A stretch of 64,000 nucleotides of DNA from CAVYEM01 sp963767635 (GCA_963767635.1 CAVYEM010000001.1:1922001-1986000), one strand, 5' to 3'; counted from the stretch's first letter, positions 51,978-60,886 are shown. Program-made: numbers and translations. Notes: a model not told the origin generated them from the letters alone.

Positions 51978-53533
51978 CTGCAGCCTCGACCACGGCGGCC
52001 AACGGTCTTGCCCAGGTCACGCTGAACCCACTGCGGCAAGGCATCGAGAGCCTGCGCATCACCGAGCCGTGCACGGTGGTTTTCTTCGGCGCCAGCGGCG
52101 ATCTATTCAAGCGCATGCTCATGCCGGCCATATACAATCTGCGTTTGGACGACATTCTTCCCGCTGATTTCGGCCTGATCGGCTTTGCGCGGACGGCGTA
52201 CACCGACGATCAATTTCGCGAGTACTGCAAAGATTGCGTCAACGAGTTTTCGCGCTCGGGCCCGGTCAAGGAATCGCTTTGGAGCGATCTCGCGCAGCGC
52301 ATCAGTTATATCACGGCGGATTTCGATGACACCTCGCACTTCGAGGCGCTCGCCAAACGCCTTGACGAGTACGAGCGCAACTTTGGCGTGGGCCGCAACC
52401 GCTTGTACTATTTGGCAACGCCGCCCTCGGTTTTTCCAAAAATCATCGCGCAGCTCAAGCGCGCCAAACTCGATCCCACGCGCAATCAAAAAGGCTGGAG
52501 CCGGATCATCGTCGAGAAGCCTTTCGGCACCGACCTCTCTTCGGCGCAAGCCCTTCAAGCCGAAGTCGAAAAGGTATTTGACGAGAGCCAGGTCTACCGC
52601 ATCGACCATTACCTAGGCAAAGAAACGGTGCAGGACATCATGGCGTTGCGTTTCGCCAACACGATCTTCGAGCCGATTTGGAACCGTAACTTCGTTCAAT
52701 CGGTGCAGATCACAGCAGCGGAAACCTTGGGCGTGGAACGCCGTGGCGGCTATTACGATAATGCGGGGGCGCTCCGCGACATGATTCAAAACCATGTCAT
52801 GAACCTGCTCGCCCTGGTCGCGATGGAACCGCCGTCTGGTTCGGAAGCCGATGCGATTCGCAACGAAAAGTACAAGGTCTTCTCAGCAATCGCGCCGCCG
52901 ATGCCGGAAGAGGTCTTCCACATGAGCGTTCGCGGCCAATACGGGGCGGGAACGATCGCCGGCGAATCCGTGCCGGCTTACCGAGCGGAGCCCGACGTGC
53001 GGCCGAATTCCGGCACGGAAACGTACGCCGCACTACGACTATACATCAATAACTGGCGCTGGGCCGGCGTGCCGTTCTATCTGCGCAGCGGAAAACGTCT
53101 GGCGCGCAAAGTCTCCGAAATTGCCATTACCTTCAGCCCGATTCCGCACCGGCTTTTCGGCGAAAAGAGCGACACGATAGAACAAAACGTGCTGGTGATC
53201 AAAATTCAGCCCGACGAGGGCATCTCGATCCGTTTCAACGCCAAAGTTCCCGGCCAAAAAAACCACATTCGCAGCGTGACCATGGACTTCAGCTACGGCA
53301 CCGGCTTCGGCGTGCAGTCCGCACCGGCATACGAACGGCTCATCGCCGATGCGATGCGCGGGGACGCCACGCTCTTCACGCGCTGGGACGCGGTTCAGCG
53401 CGCGTGGGAAATCGTGATGCCGATTCTGGACGTTTGGCAATCGATTAGAGATCGCACGTTTCCCAATTACGCGGCGGGAAGCCAAGGTCCGGATGCGGCG
53501 GCGGCGCTCGACACCGGCTGGCGTCCGCTATGA
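51974..53533 (+). CDS. zwf: Glucose-6-phosphate 1-dehydrogenase
   Basis: A 519-residue first enzyme of the oxidative pentose phosphate pathway. It has VVFFGASGDLFKRMLMPAIY (NADP binding), the active-site YRIDHYLGKETVQDIMALRF, IVEKPFGTDLSSAQAL and RSGKRLARKVSEIAITF. The first 30 residues are a short extension. The ATG overlaps the gnd stop and the end overlaps opcA by four bases. OpcA next door suggests oxidoreductive or assembly control of this enzyme. Confidence 0.97.
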   Translation: MTAASTTAANGLAQVTLNPLRQGIESLRITEPCTVVFFGASGDLFKRMLMPAIYNLRLDDILPADFGLIGFARTAYTDDQFREYCKDCVNEFSRSGPVKESLWSDLAQRISYITADFDDTSHFEALAKRLDEYERNFGVGRNRLYYLATPPSVFPKIIAQLKRAKLDPTRNQKGWSRIIVEKPFGTDLSSAQALQAEVEKVFDESQVYRIDHYLGKETVQDIMALRFANTIFEPIWNRNFVQSVQITAAETLGVERRGGYYDNAGALRDMIQNHVMNLLALVAMEPPSGSEADAIRNEKYKVFSAIAPPMPEEVFHMSVRGQYGAGTIAGESVPAYRAEPDVRPNSGTETYAALRLYINNWRWAGVPFYLRSGKRLARKVSEIAITFSPIPHRLFGEKSDTIEQNVLVIKIQPDEGISIRFNAKVPGQKNHIRSVTMDFSYGTGFGVQSAPAYERLIADAMRGDATLFTRWDAVQRAWEIVMPILDVWQSIRDRTFPNYAAGSQGPDAAAALDTGWRPL

Positions 53534-54531
53534 GCACCGTGGACGTCGAGCAGCTGCTGGAAGAACTGACCCAACAACGCAAAGATCGCGTCGGCATCTC
53601 CACGATCGCCCTCAACGTCATCGCGTTTGTGGAGAACGACGAACATCTGCTCGATCTGATGTCGGAACGTATAGACACGCTGGCGGAACGCAACGTTTCC
53701 CGCACGGTGCTGTTGGCCTGTGACCGGCGAGAGCATTCCGTTCGTTCGAACTGCAACGAGATCGAGGACACGCTGGTGACTCGTTCCGAGCGAATCGAAC
53801 TGGCGGCAACGGATCTGTCGGCTGCGCAGTCGCGATCGATCGTCCACGATTTGCTCGTACCCGGCGTGCGCAGCGTTCTGCTTTGGGCCGGATCGCATGC
53901 GACCGATCCTCGATGCGGCGCGCTGGCCGATCTCGCGGATACCGTCGTACTCTTCAGTTCCGCCTTCGATCGTGGCACCGGTCCGCTGCGCGAAATTCTG
54001 CAACTGCAAAGCGGAGACATCAAAGAAAAAATCCGCGATTTGGCGTATTTGCGGCTGCTCGCATGGCAGGACGCCATCGCTCAATTTTTCGACGATGCGC
54101 AACTTGCCGCCGAACTGCCGCGCATCGCCCGTGTCGAAGTCGTCAGCGGATCGGCCGTGGAGGCGTATTACCTGGTCGGCTGGCTTGCGAGCCGCTTGTC
54201 GTGGAACCCGTGCGGTCAAAACGAACTCTGCAACGCGGACGGAATGAAGATCTCCATGGCGTTGCGGCAACAAGGCAATCCTCGGCGCGTGTACGGAGTG
54301 AGGTTGCACTCTCCCGATTGCACGTTCGCCGCGGCGGTGCAGGATGAAACCGAAGACTTGCTTTGCCTTACGGTCGAGGGACGCAAGAATCGGCCGCAAC
54401 GATGCATGCCGATTCACGACGTGGACATGGTGGCGCTTATCGAGCGGGCGGTGTTTATGATGCGCAGCCCGCAGGTCTACACGCAAACGCTGCAGATGGT
54501 GGAGCGTCTGTTGGAGCAAACCGGTGCATGA
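53530..54531 (+). CDS. opcA: Glucose-6-phosphate dehydrogenase assembly protein OpcA
   Basis: A 333-residue protein that in cyanobacteria and Actinobacteria acts as an allosteric activator or assembly factor of Zwf. It starts MSTVDVEQLLEELTQQRKDR and contains RVGISTIALNVIAFVENDEH, then RDLAYLRLLAWQDAIAQFFD and YYLVGWLASRLSW. The family match rests on this pattern and on its place between zwf and pgl, the standard opcA location. Confidence 0.88.
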   Translation: MSTVDVEQLLEELTQQRKDRVGISTIALNVIAFVENDEHLLDLMSERIDTLAERNVSRTVLLACDRREHSVRSNCNEIEDTLVTRSERIELAATDLSAAQSRSIVHDLLVPGVRSVLLWAGSHATDPRCGALADLADTVVLFSSAFDRGTGPLREILQLQSGDIKEKIRDLAYLRLLAWQDAIAQFFDDAQLAAELPRIARVEVVSGSAVEAYYLVGWLASRLSWNPCGQNELCNADGMKISMALRQQGNPRRVYGVRLHSPDCTFAAAVQDETEDLLCLTVEGRKNRPQRCMPIHDVDMVALIERAVFMMRSPQVYTQTLQMVERLLEQTGA

Positions 54532-55267
54532 TGTGCCGACGGGAGAACTGTTCGTTTACGATACGCCGCAACAGCTCGCACAAGCGCTCGCCGACGCATT
54601 CGCGCAAGATGCCGCCGCGGCGATCGAAGTACGTGGAGCGTTTTATGTAGCGCTCAGCGGCGGCACGACGCCGAAGGCCGCATACGCGTTGCTGGCGCAG
54701 GAGCCCCGCCGCAGCCGCATCGATTGGAACCGCGTGTATGTCTTTTTCGGCGACGAGCGCTGCGTGCCGCCGGAGTCGAAAGAGTCGAATTACCGGATGG
54801 CCTGCGAAGCGTTCTTGCGCGGCGTCGGCATCCCGCCGGACCAAGTGCATCGGCTGCGCGGCGAGGCGGATCCGCCTCAAGCCGCGCGTGAATACCGCGC
54901 GCTGCTGATCGGCTCTCTAGGTCCGGAGCCGAGTTTCGATACGATTCTGCTGGGAATGGGCGACGACGGGCACACCGCTTCACTTTTCCCCGGCCAGGAT
55001 CCGTGCACCGATTCGGCACTGCTGGTACGCGCGCCGTTCGTGCCCAAGCTGAACGCGCACCGGCTCACTGTCACCCCGCTGGTCATCAATGCCGCGCGCC
55101 ACATCGCGATCGCGACGGAAGGAGCCGCGAAGGCACCGGCGGTCCAGGCCGTGCGCGAGGGGCCCTACGATCCGTGCTCGCATCCCATTCAAATCGTCGC
55201 CCCGATCGACGGCAGGCTCAGCTGGTACGTGGATCGTGCGGCTGCAGCACGGCTTTCTCCGGCGTAA
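54524..55267 (+). CDS. pgl: 6-phosphogluconolactonase
   Basis: A 247-residue enzyme that hydrolyses 6-phosphogluconolactone, the product of Zwf. Motifs: FYVALSGGTTPKAAYALLAQ, VYVFFGDERCVPPESKESNY and LLGMGDDGHTASLFPG. GTG start at 54524, overlapping opcA by eight bases. It completes the oxidative branch encoded in this operon. Confidence 0.95.
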   Translation: MHDVPTGELFVYDTPQQLAQALADAFAQDAAAAIEVRGAFYVALSGGTTPKAAYALLAQEPRRSRIDWNRVYVFFGDERCVPPESKESNYRMACEAFLRGVGIPPDQVHRLRGEADPPQAAREYRALLIGSLGPEPSFDTILLGMGDDGHTASLFPGQDPCTDSALLVRAPFVPKLNAHRLTVTPLVINAARHIAIATEGAAKAPAVQAVREGPYDPCSHPIQIVAPIDGRLSWYVDRAAAARLSPA

Positions 55268-55272
55268 GTTGC

Positions 55273-56073
55273 GTGCGGAGGCTCTCATTCGCGGACGTGC
55301 CGAATGCTCGGGGCGCGCGGGTGCTCAATCGCGTGTTCGAGGAGTATCTCGTTCCCTTTTCCTTCACTGCCGAACAGCTTTGCCTTCACATCGCGTATCA
55401 CGATATCGACACGGCGCTCTCGCCGATTTGGTTCGACGATGCCGGCAACGTGATCGCGGCTGCGCTGCTCGGCATACGGGGAAGACGTGCATGGATTGGC
55501 GGGTTTGGCGTCGCCCCTGACCACCGCCGTCAAGGGCACGCGCGCGCCTTGGCGGATTCGATGCTGGCCGCTGCGCGTACCCGTCATATGGAAAGCGTGA
55601 CCCTTGAAGTGCTATGCGCAAATGCGCCCGCAATTGCGGTGTACGAGAAGACCGGCTTTTCGATCGCCCGGACTCTGCATTCCGTGGAAACGAACGTTAC
55701 GCAAGCCGGTCCGGCGAGCGGCATCGATGTTGTCGACCCGGTGCGTTTCATCGAAGGGGCGGACGATGAAGTTCCGTGCTGGCAACGCGAGGCCGCAAGC
55801 CTTCGTAACGGCGCGGCACCGTCCGCGGTTGCCGGCGTGGACGGCCAAACGTATGCCCTCTTTCGGCAAAACGCAACGCGGGCCCAGATATTAAAGCTGC
55901 GCGTCGGCGCGCCGGGGCAACTGACAGCCCTCGCAAGCACGTTCGCGGAAGATCGTCAGAGCCGCCTGATTTCGATTTTTAACGAGCCGGAAGGGAGCGC
56001 CGTCCTACGTCACGCGAGACAAGAGCACTGGCGCGAGCCCTTCCTGCAATTCGAAATGCGTTTGCAGCTCTAG
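55273..56073 (+). CDS. GNAT family N-acetyltransferase
   Basis: A 266-residue protein. The acetyl-CoA-binding motif A is WIGGFGVAPDHRRQGHARAL near residues 75-95, followed by SVTLEVLCANAPAIAVYEKT and GFSIARTLHSVE. The C-terminal 130 residues form a second, more diverged domain that may be another GNAT-like fold. The substrate is unknown. The GTG at 55273 lies five bases after the pgl stop, so the gene is probably co-transcribed with the pentose-phosphate operon. Confidence 0.8.
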   Translation: MRRLSFADVPNARGARVLNRVFEEYLVPFSFTAEQLCLHIAYHDIDTALSPIWFDDAGNVIAAALLGIRGRRAWIGGFGVAPDHRRQGHARALADSMLAAARTRHMESVTLEVLCANAPAIAVYEKTGFSIARTLHSVETNVTQAGPASGIDVVDPVRFIEGADDEVPCWQREAASLRNGAAPSAVAGVDGQTYALFRQNATRAQILKLRVGAPGQLTALASTFAEDRQSRLISIFNEPEGSAVLRHARQEHWREPFLQFEMRLQL

Positions 56074-56080
56074 CAATTCC

Positions 56081-56296
56081 TTACAGCGTGTCGCGCGTCT
56101 CCCGTTTGGCCTTGTCGATGCCGGCCTTCGTGTTTTCCGAAACTTCCCGGGCGACGGAGCCGGCCTTCTCTCCAGGGGTCATGATGTCGCCCGTTTCCGT
56201 TCGCCGCTCGCGCTCTACGCCCGCGTTTCCGCGATGGACGCCTTCTTTGACGGCATCGCCCACGTCTTTAATCGTCTTCTTAAGTTCATCAGCCAT
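56081..56296 (-). CDS. Small charged protein, unknown function
   Basis: A 71-residue highly charged, helical protein: MADELKKTIKDVGDAVKEGV, then GVERERRTETGDIMTPGEKA and a Lys/Arg-rich tail (SENTKAGIDKAKRETRDTL). The composition resembles small hydrophilic stress proteins of the CsbD/LEA kind, but no family can be named. It is convergent with the GNAT gene (eight bases between stops). ATG at 56296. Confidence 0.6.
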   Translation of the reverse strand: MADELKKTIKDVGDAVKEGVHRGNAGVERERRTETGDIMTPGEKAGSVAREVSENTKAGIDKAKRETRDTL

Positions 56297-56370
56297 AGTA
56301 CGAAAAATTGTACCCATCCCCGCGCAACGATAACCGCGCGGGGCCTTATCAACGCCTTGCCGCTAGCGCG

Positions 56371-56511
56371 CTAGGTCAGCGGTTCGCGAAGCGGTTTGCG
56401 GTTCCATCGCTCCAGTTCCCGCGTATACAATACCGCGCTGCGCTCCTGCAGTTTTTGCTGCGAAAGCTTCGAGAGGCGCACGCGGACGAGGGTGGATGAT
56501 TTGCTTTTCAT
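56371..56511 (-). CDS. Small basic protein coupled to the TolC gene
   Basis: A 46-residue open frame starting MKSKSSTLVRVRLSKLSQQK and ending LERWNRKPLREPLT. Its ATG overlaps the TolC stop (ATGA) and AAGGAG lies ten bases upstream inside the TolC gene, a standard translational-coupling layout. The protein is Arg/Lys-rich and amphipathic, without a membrane segment. I do not recognise it. It would be the last gene of the export operon. Confidence 0.5.
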   Translation of the reverse strand: MKSKSSTLVRVRLSKLSQQKLQERSAVLYTRELERWNRKPLREPLT

Positions 56512-58271
56512 GGACTAAGTGCTCCTTCTCCGACTGTCGTTACATTAACGTTGTTCGCACGAAGGATGGTTCCGGTTGCGCGCTGCAGATCGACGACGGC
56601 TTTATTCAGATTCGTTTGCGCCTGCAATTCGCGACCGCGGTTGTCGGTTACTTCGATTTCCCGCTGCAGCACTAGAAATGTGGTCGACGCGCCCGCACGA
56701 AAGCGCCGCTCTTCGCTGCCTAGGATCTGCTCCGACGCTTCCCGCGCGGCGCGAGCGGCAGCGAGCTGTGCAAGGCTGCTGCGGTAGCCCTGGAGTGCGT
56801 TACGAACGTCGAACGTTATGCGCGCAATGGTAGACGCTTCTTGCACCTGTGCGATGCGTTGCTGCTGGACCGCCGTGGCAAAGTCGGCTTTAGCGGCGTG
56901 GTTTCCAAGGGGAAACGATACCGACACGCCGGCAGTGTACACTGGAAATGAATTCGAAAGCAAATTCTTAATCGACTGATCCAGCCCCCCGACCAAGTAC
57001 GAAGGAACGGGCGTGTTGGATATCGGGACGGTCGGAATCTGCTGCGCGGGCGGAAGTGTCCGATTCACGGCCGCAATGAGCTGGTCGATCGCGACGAGCT
57101 GCTGCGCACTGCTTTGAAAGAACGGGCCCGGCGGTATCAGGCTGCCCGCGAACCCATTGCTCGTGTATCCCAGCTGCAAGTCGACCTGCGGCTTGAGTTG
57201 GTTCTGCGTGTACGCGACGTCGACTTGGGCGCTGCGCAACCGGTCGCGCACCTGCGCGATCTCTGGACGGTCGCGTAACGCCTGCGTCACGAGCTGCGCG
57301 AGCGCGGGCACTTGCGGCAGCCGCAGAACCGGCGTGGTGGGCACGAGGTTGGCGTTCCAGATCGGATCGGCCGGATTGCCGGTCAGCTGCGATTTGAGTT
57401 GATTTTGCAGCAGCGCGACGTTTTGCAACGCGGCGAAGACCTGCTGCTGAAACACCGCTATCTGTGAGTCGACCTGCACGACGTCGATGGGCGCGGACGC
57501 GCCGCTGCGCGCGAGACGGACGTTGCTGTGCTGCTGCACGATCGTGTCCCGGAGCGACTGCTCCGCAATGGCGACCTGTCGCCAAGCCGCGACCAAGTCC
57601 CAGTACGTGTTCGCGACTTGCGAAATCGTGGTCGAAACGGTGCCTAGCGTTTGAGCAGTCGTGTTCTGCTCGCCGATCAGCGCCAGTTGCAATTGCCGGG
57701 AAGCCTGCGTCAACGAGCGTCCCCGCCCGAGCGGCTGCGAAAAGTTTACCGAGAATATCGTCGGATAATATGGATCGAACGTGTTGATCGTCGTGTTGTC
57801 GTACGTTTGCTTTCCGGAAACGTTGACGCTGTACTGCTGCCCGGCAGGCAACGTGCCTTGCGCGCCCGCAGTTACGGAGGTGGAGCGCTGCACGATCGGG
57901 CCGAAATTCGGCCCCGCAAAGAACGCATTTTGCGGCGCCACAGCCGAGTACTGGTATTGCGGTTCAACCGAGAACCGCACGTCATAGGCTCCTCTGGCCG
58001 ATTCAATCTGATATTGCGCGATGCGCCGGTTCGCCTGCGCCACCGCAAGATCGGCGTTGCGAGAGAGCGCCATGCCGATCGCGTTGTCGATCGTGATCCC
58101 CACGAACGGCTGCTGAGTAACGCCGACCACGCCCGGAGGCGGCGGCGAAACGTTGGGCGCCGCATATCCGGGCGCAACCCGTGGAACGATCGGCAATTGT
58201 GCATTTGGCGCAGGAGTGGGAATCTGCGCGCTTGCAGCGGCGAGCAGCAGCGTCGTTGCAATAACGATCAA
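56508..58271 (-). CDS. TolC family outer-membrane efflux protein
   Basis: A 587-residue outer-membrane channel. An N-terminal signal-like segment (VIATTLLLAAASAQIPTPAP) precedes a Pro-rich stretch. The two helical repeats contain TIDNAIGMALSRNADLAVAQ, NTYWDLVAAWRQVAIAEQSL, RDRPEIAQVRDRLRSAQVDV and ITFDVRNALQGYRSSLAQLA, as in TolC/OEP proteins. TTG 58271, immediately after the HlyD stop, is the start. With the adaptor it forms an envelope-spanning conduit; the inner-membrane transporter is not in this operon. Confidence 0.9.
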   Translation of the reverse strand: MIVIATTLLLAAASAQIPTPAPNAQLPIVPRVAPGYAAPNVSPPPPGVVGVTQQPFVGITIDNAIGMALSRNADLAVAQANRRIAQYQIESARGAYDVRFSVEPQYQYSAVAPQNAFFAGPNFGPIVQRSTSVTAGAQGTLPAGQQYSVNVSGKQTYDNTTINTFDPYYPTIFSVNFSQPLGRGRSLTQASRQLQLALIGEQNTTAQTLGTVSTTISQVANTYWDLVAAWRQVAIAEQSLRDTIVQQHSNVRLARSGASAPIDVVQVDSQIAVFQQQVFAALQNVALLQNQLKSQLTGNPADPIWNANLVPTTPVLRLPQVPALAQLVTQALRDRPEIAQVRDRLRSAQVDVAYTQNQLKPQVDLQLGYTSNGFAGSLIPPGPFFQSSAQQLVAIDQLIAAVNRTLPPAQQIPTVPISNTPVPSYLVGGLDQSIKNLLSNSFPVYTAGVSVSFPLGNHAAKADFATAVQQQRIAQVQEASTIARITFDVRNALQGYRSSLAQLAAARAAREASEQILGSEERRFRAGASTTFLVLQREIEVTDNRGRELQAQTNLNKAVVDLQRATGTILRANNVNVTTVGEGALSP

Positions 58272-58272
58272 A

Positions 58273-59538
58273 TCAGTGCACTAACACCGACGTCTCGACC
58301 GACATCCCCGGCCGCATAGGATACTTTGCAAGGTCCGTATCGGGATCGAACGCGATCTTCACCGGAATGCGCTGCGTCACTTTCACGAAATTCGCGGTCG
58401 CGTTTTGCGCAGGCACCAGCGCGTACGTGTTTTGGGATGCCGGATTGATCGAGTCGACCTTGCCGTGAAACACTTTGCCCTTATAGGCGTCTACGCGTAT
58501 GTCGACGTGCTGGCCCGGGCGCATGCTGCCGACTTGAGTTTCTTTGTAGTTGGCAGTAATGAACACGCGGTTCGGAATCAGCGTGAGCAGCGTCGTGCCT
58601 GAGCTCACGCTCTGTCCCATCTCGACGTTCTTCTCGCCGACGTACCCATCGATCGTGGAGAAGATCTTGGTGTTCGCCAAATTTTGCTGCGCGATCGCCA
58701 AAGCGGCTCGCTGAGCGGCGATCTGCGCCGGCGCCTGCGCTTGGTGCAACTTGCCTTGCGCGGCCTGAACGCCGCCTTGTGCCGCTGCGGTTCCCGCTTG
58801 CGCGGCCGCAACTTTTTGCTGCGCCGCATTCAGGTTTGCGACGGCGACGTCGACACTTTGCGCAGCGGCGCGATATTGCGACTGCGCCTGCGCGTATTGC
58901 GCCTGCGCGGAATCGAGCTGAGCGCGAGCGATATCGCCGCTGCGGACCAGAGAGGTTGTCCGATCCAAATTAGCCTGCGCCTGCGCGAGGTTCTGCCGCG
59001 CTGCGGGAAGAGCCGCCTGCGCCTGCGCTACCTGCGCTTGCGCGGCCGCAACGCCGGCCTGGGCAACCGGCACGTCGGCAGCGGCAGTCTGCGCCTGTCC
59101 TTGCGCCTGCGCTACCCCGCCCGCGCCTTGCGTCACGCCGGCCGATTGGTTTTCCATTGCAAGCTGCAGGTTGGCCTTGGCTTGATCTACCGCTGCGCGC
59201 TCGGACACACTATCGAGGACGATCAGCAGCTGACCGCGTTTCACGGGCTCGTTGGTATCGACCAATATCGAATCCACACGCTCGTTGATTTTGCTCGTGA
59301 CGGCAACCGTGTTTGCGTCCACACGGGCATCGTCAGTGCTTTGATGCGCTCGTGCGTAGCTGAAATAGCGAACCCCCCAGACGACGATCGCGATCGCAAT
59401 CAAAATGCCGAGCACCCAAAACAAGGGCCGCGCGTTGCGCCGCCCGATGCCCTGCGGAGGCGGCGCGGTCCCGCGACCGTCTTCCGCCACTACGGGTTCG
59501 GGCGGCGCCTGCTGCTGCTCTCGTTCGCGTGTTTCCAC
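58273..59538 (-). CDS. HlyD/EmrA-type membrane fusion protein
   Basis: A 421-residue periplasmic adaptor. One membrane segment is at about residues 38-60 (RPLFWVLGILIAIAIVVWGV). The lipoyl half-motifs are VAVTSKINERVDSILVDTNE and IFSTIDGYVGEKNVEMGQSV. Between them lies a very long Ala/Gln-rich coiled coil (residues about 125-290, runs such as AQAQVAQAQAALPAARQN). The C-terminal barrel ends RPGMSVETSVLVH. It resembles EmrA. GTG 59538 overlaps the tetR stop, with AGGAAG upstream. Confidence 0.92.
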   Translation of the reverse strand: METREREQQQAPPEPVVAEDGRGTAPPPQGIGRRNARPLFWVLGILIAIAIVVWGVRYFSYARAHQSTDDARVDANTVAVTSKINERVDSILVDTNEPVKRGQLLIVLDSVSERAAVDQAKANLQLAMENQSAGVTQGAGGVAQAQGQAQTAAADVPVAQAGVAAAQAQVAQAQAALPAARQNLAQAQANLDRTTSLVRSGDIARAQLDSAQAQYAQAQSQYRAAAQSVDVAVANLNAAQQKVAAAQAGTAAAQGGVQAAQGKLHQAQAPAQIAAQRAALAIAQQNLANTKIFSTIDGYVGEKNVEMGQSVSSGTTLLTLIPNRVFITANYKETQVGSMRPGQHVDIRVDAYKGKVFHGKVDSINPASQNTYALVPAQNATANFVKVTQRIPVKIAFDPDTDLAKYPMRPGMSVETSVLVH

Positions 59539-60141
59539 TAGTTTATCTTCCTGGCCCCGTTCAAAAAAATGGCAATTTGGAAATCGATGATCTCTTGCGT
59601 GGTGTACTGGGTCTCGACGAATTTCTTTCGGCCGATGACGTGCGAAAAAATCATCCCCATGAACAATCTGGCAAGAAGGCTCGAATCGCCGGCAAGTTCG
59701 CCGCTTTCGACGCGCCGAGCCATATAGTCGCCCACGATTTGCTTGATCGCTGCCGGCGCACGCCAAGCTGCATCGCCCACCGCACTGTCCGTTTCCTCCT
59801 CGGCAAGCGACATGATGATCAGATCGCGAACCTGTTCCATCCGATCTGCTAACGCGAGCGCGATCCGGCGTAAGTCCCCTTCCAGATCGCCGGGCAGACT
59901 TGCGAGCAGCTCTCTGGAGCTGAACCGCCGCGCAATAGTGGAGAGCGCACGTCTCGATGAGGGCGTCTTTGCTGCCGAAATGCCGAAACAGCGTTGCTTC
60001 ATTTACACCGGCGAGTTCGGCGATTTCACGGGTCGTCGTGCCGCGGCGTCCCTTTTTGGCGAAAAGCCGGCGCGTTGCGGCCAGGATACGATTGCGCGTC
60101 TCTTCCCGAGAACGCGGCGCAGTGAGTTCGGGCAGCATCAT
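59538..60141 (-). CDS. TetR family transcriptional repressor, frame broken by one extra base
   Basis: The N-terminal DNA-binding domain is typical TetR: RNRILAATRRLFAKKGRRGT, then TTREIAELAGVNEATLFRHF and GSKDALIE. The frame then breaks near 59949 (ATCGAGACGTGCGCT on the sense strand); removing one T gives LIETALSTIARRFSSRELLA and the ligand-binding domain through FLNGARKIN at 59538, about 200 residues. Without it the frame runs wrongly into the HlyD gene. It lies in the operon it probably controls, through the palindromes at 60819-60838 and 60867-60886. The ATG overlaps the stop of the preceding gene. Confidence 0.88.
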
Positions 60142-60791
60142 CGTCTCTGAAAGACGCCGTCGGCGAGCGCAATGTTCGTTTGGTAGGCGCCGTACGAAGC
60201 GTCCGCGACGGCATGAACGTGCGGAATGCGAATTTCCGCATGCTGCGTTGCAATGACGCTGTACTGTCCTTGATCGCGAAACGTCTGCGTCATCGTAATC
60301 ACGCCGCCATTGGTATAGTGCCAGTCCATGCGCACGATTGCGAACGAGACAGGATCTACGTAGGCGACGGCATCCTTTGTTTGATCGCTGGGAATCTTCT
60401 TCGTCATGCGCAGCAGCAGCAGCGGACGCCCACCCACATTTTGCGCGCCTTCGAGGCTAATGTTCGAGTCCTTCTCCCATGCCGCCGGATCGCCGATGGC
60501 TCCGAACACCTTGTTGATGCCGCGCGCGTACGAAGGGACGCGATCGAACACCAACTCATAAGCCTGCGGCCGCTTGAAGTATGCGGTGCCGTCGAGCTCG
60601 GGTGAGAGCCACGGAAAGTTCACCATCCGCACGTTCACGCGTACGCGCGCTTCAAAGGTTTGCAGGGAAGGGTTGCGCGCTTCCATTCGCTGCAGTATGG
60701 AATGGGCGTCGAGCGGAGCTTGCGCACGCGCGCCGCCGGGCACACCGAGCGCCAGTACGAGGGTTACAATGAGGGCACGGCTGAGAGTCAT
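60138..60791 (-). CDS. LolA/outer-membrane lipoprotein-sorting-like periplasmic protein
   Basis: A 217-residue exported protein, first gene of the export operon. The signal peptide is MTLSRALIVTLVLALGVPGG with cleavage near ARAQA. The mature part has ILQRMEARNPSLQTFEARVR, KRPQAYELVFDRVPSYARGI and LLLRMTKKIPSDQTKDAVAY, with the long antiparallel strands of a LolA/LppX-like half-barrel that binds lipids or lipoproteins (YVDPVSFAIVRMDWHYTNGG). The function is inferred from this fold pattern. Its start lies 28 bases downstream of the nearer operator. Confidence 0.65.
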   Translation of the reverse strand: MTLSRALIVTLVLALGVPGGARAQAPLDAHSILQRMEARNPSLQTFEARVRVNVRMVNFPWLSPELDGTAYFKRPQAYELVFDRVPSYARGINKVFGAIGDPAAWEKDSNISLEGAQNVGGRPLLLLRMTKKIPSDQTKDAVAYVDPVSFAIVRMDWHYTNGGVITMTQTFRDQGQYSVIATQHAEIRIPHVHAVADASYGAYQTNIALADGVFQRR

Positions 60792-60818
60792 GAATGCGTC
60801 ATCCGGTTTATCAAATGC

Positions 60819-60838
60819 GTGCAAGTACGTACTTGCAC
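60819..60838. promoter_or_regulatory. Perfect palindromic operator (site 1)
   Basis: GTGCAAGTACGTACTTGCAC is a perfect 20-base palindrome lying just downstream of the -10 box of the export-operon promoter, over the expected start point. It is the probable binding site of the TetR protein of the same operon. Confidence 0.8.
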
Positions 60839-60843
60839 CAGCA

Positions 60844-60872
60844 AGAATAGCATGCCCTCGGCGTGAGTGCAA
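60844..60872 (-). promoter_or_regulatory. Promoter of the export operon
   Basis: Minus-strand TTGCAC (60867-60872) and TATTCT (60844-60849) are 17 bases apart, and TGC before the -10 resembles an extended -10. The -35 lies inside operator site 2 and the start point falls in or next to site 1, so a bound repressor would block it from both sides. Confidence 0.75.
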
Positions 60873-60886
60873 GTACCTGCTTGCGG
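60867..60886. promoter_or_regulatory. Imperfect palindromic operator (site 2)
   Basis: GTGCAAGTACCTGCTTGCGG repeats site 1 with a perfect left half and changes in the right half (CTGCTTGCGG). It covers the -35 box of the export-operon promoter. Site centres are 48 bases apart. It also lies 41 bases before the serine hydrolase start, so it may control both directions. Confidence 0.7.

Noticed and set aside
58273..60141. A TetR-HlyD fusion protein
   Set aside because: The middle is TetR read out of frame after the extra base at 59949; HlyD has a good GTG start at 59538 with a ribosome-binding site.
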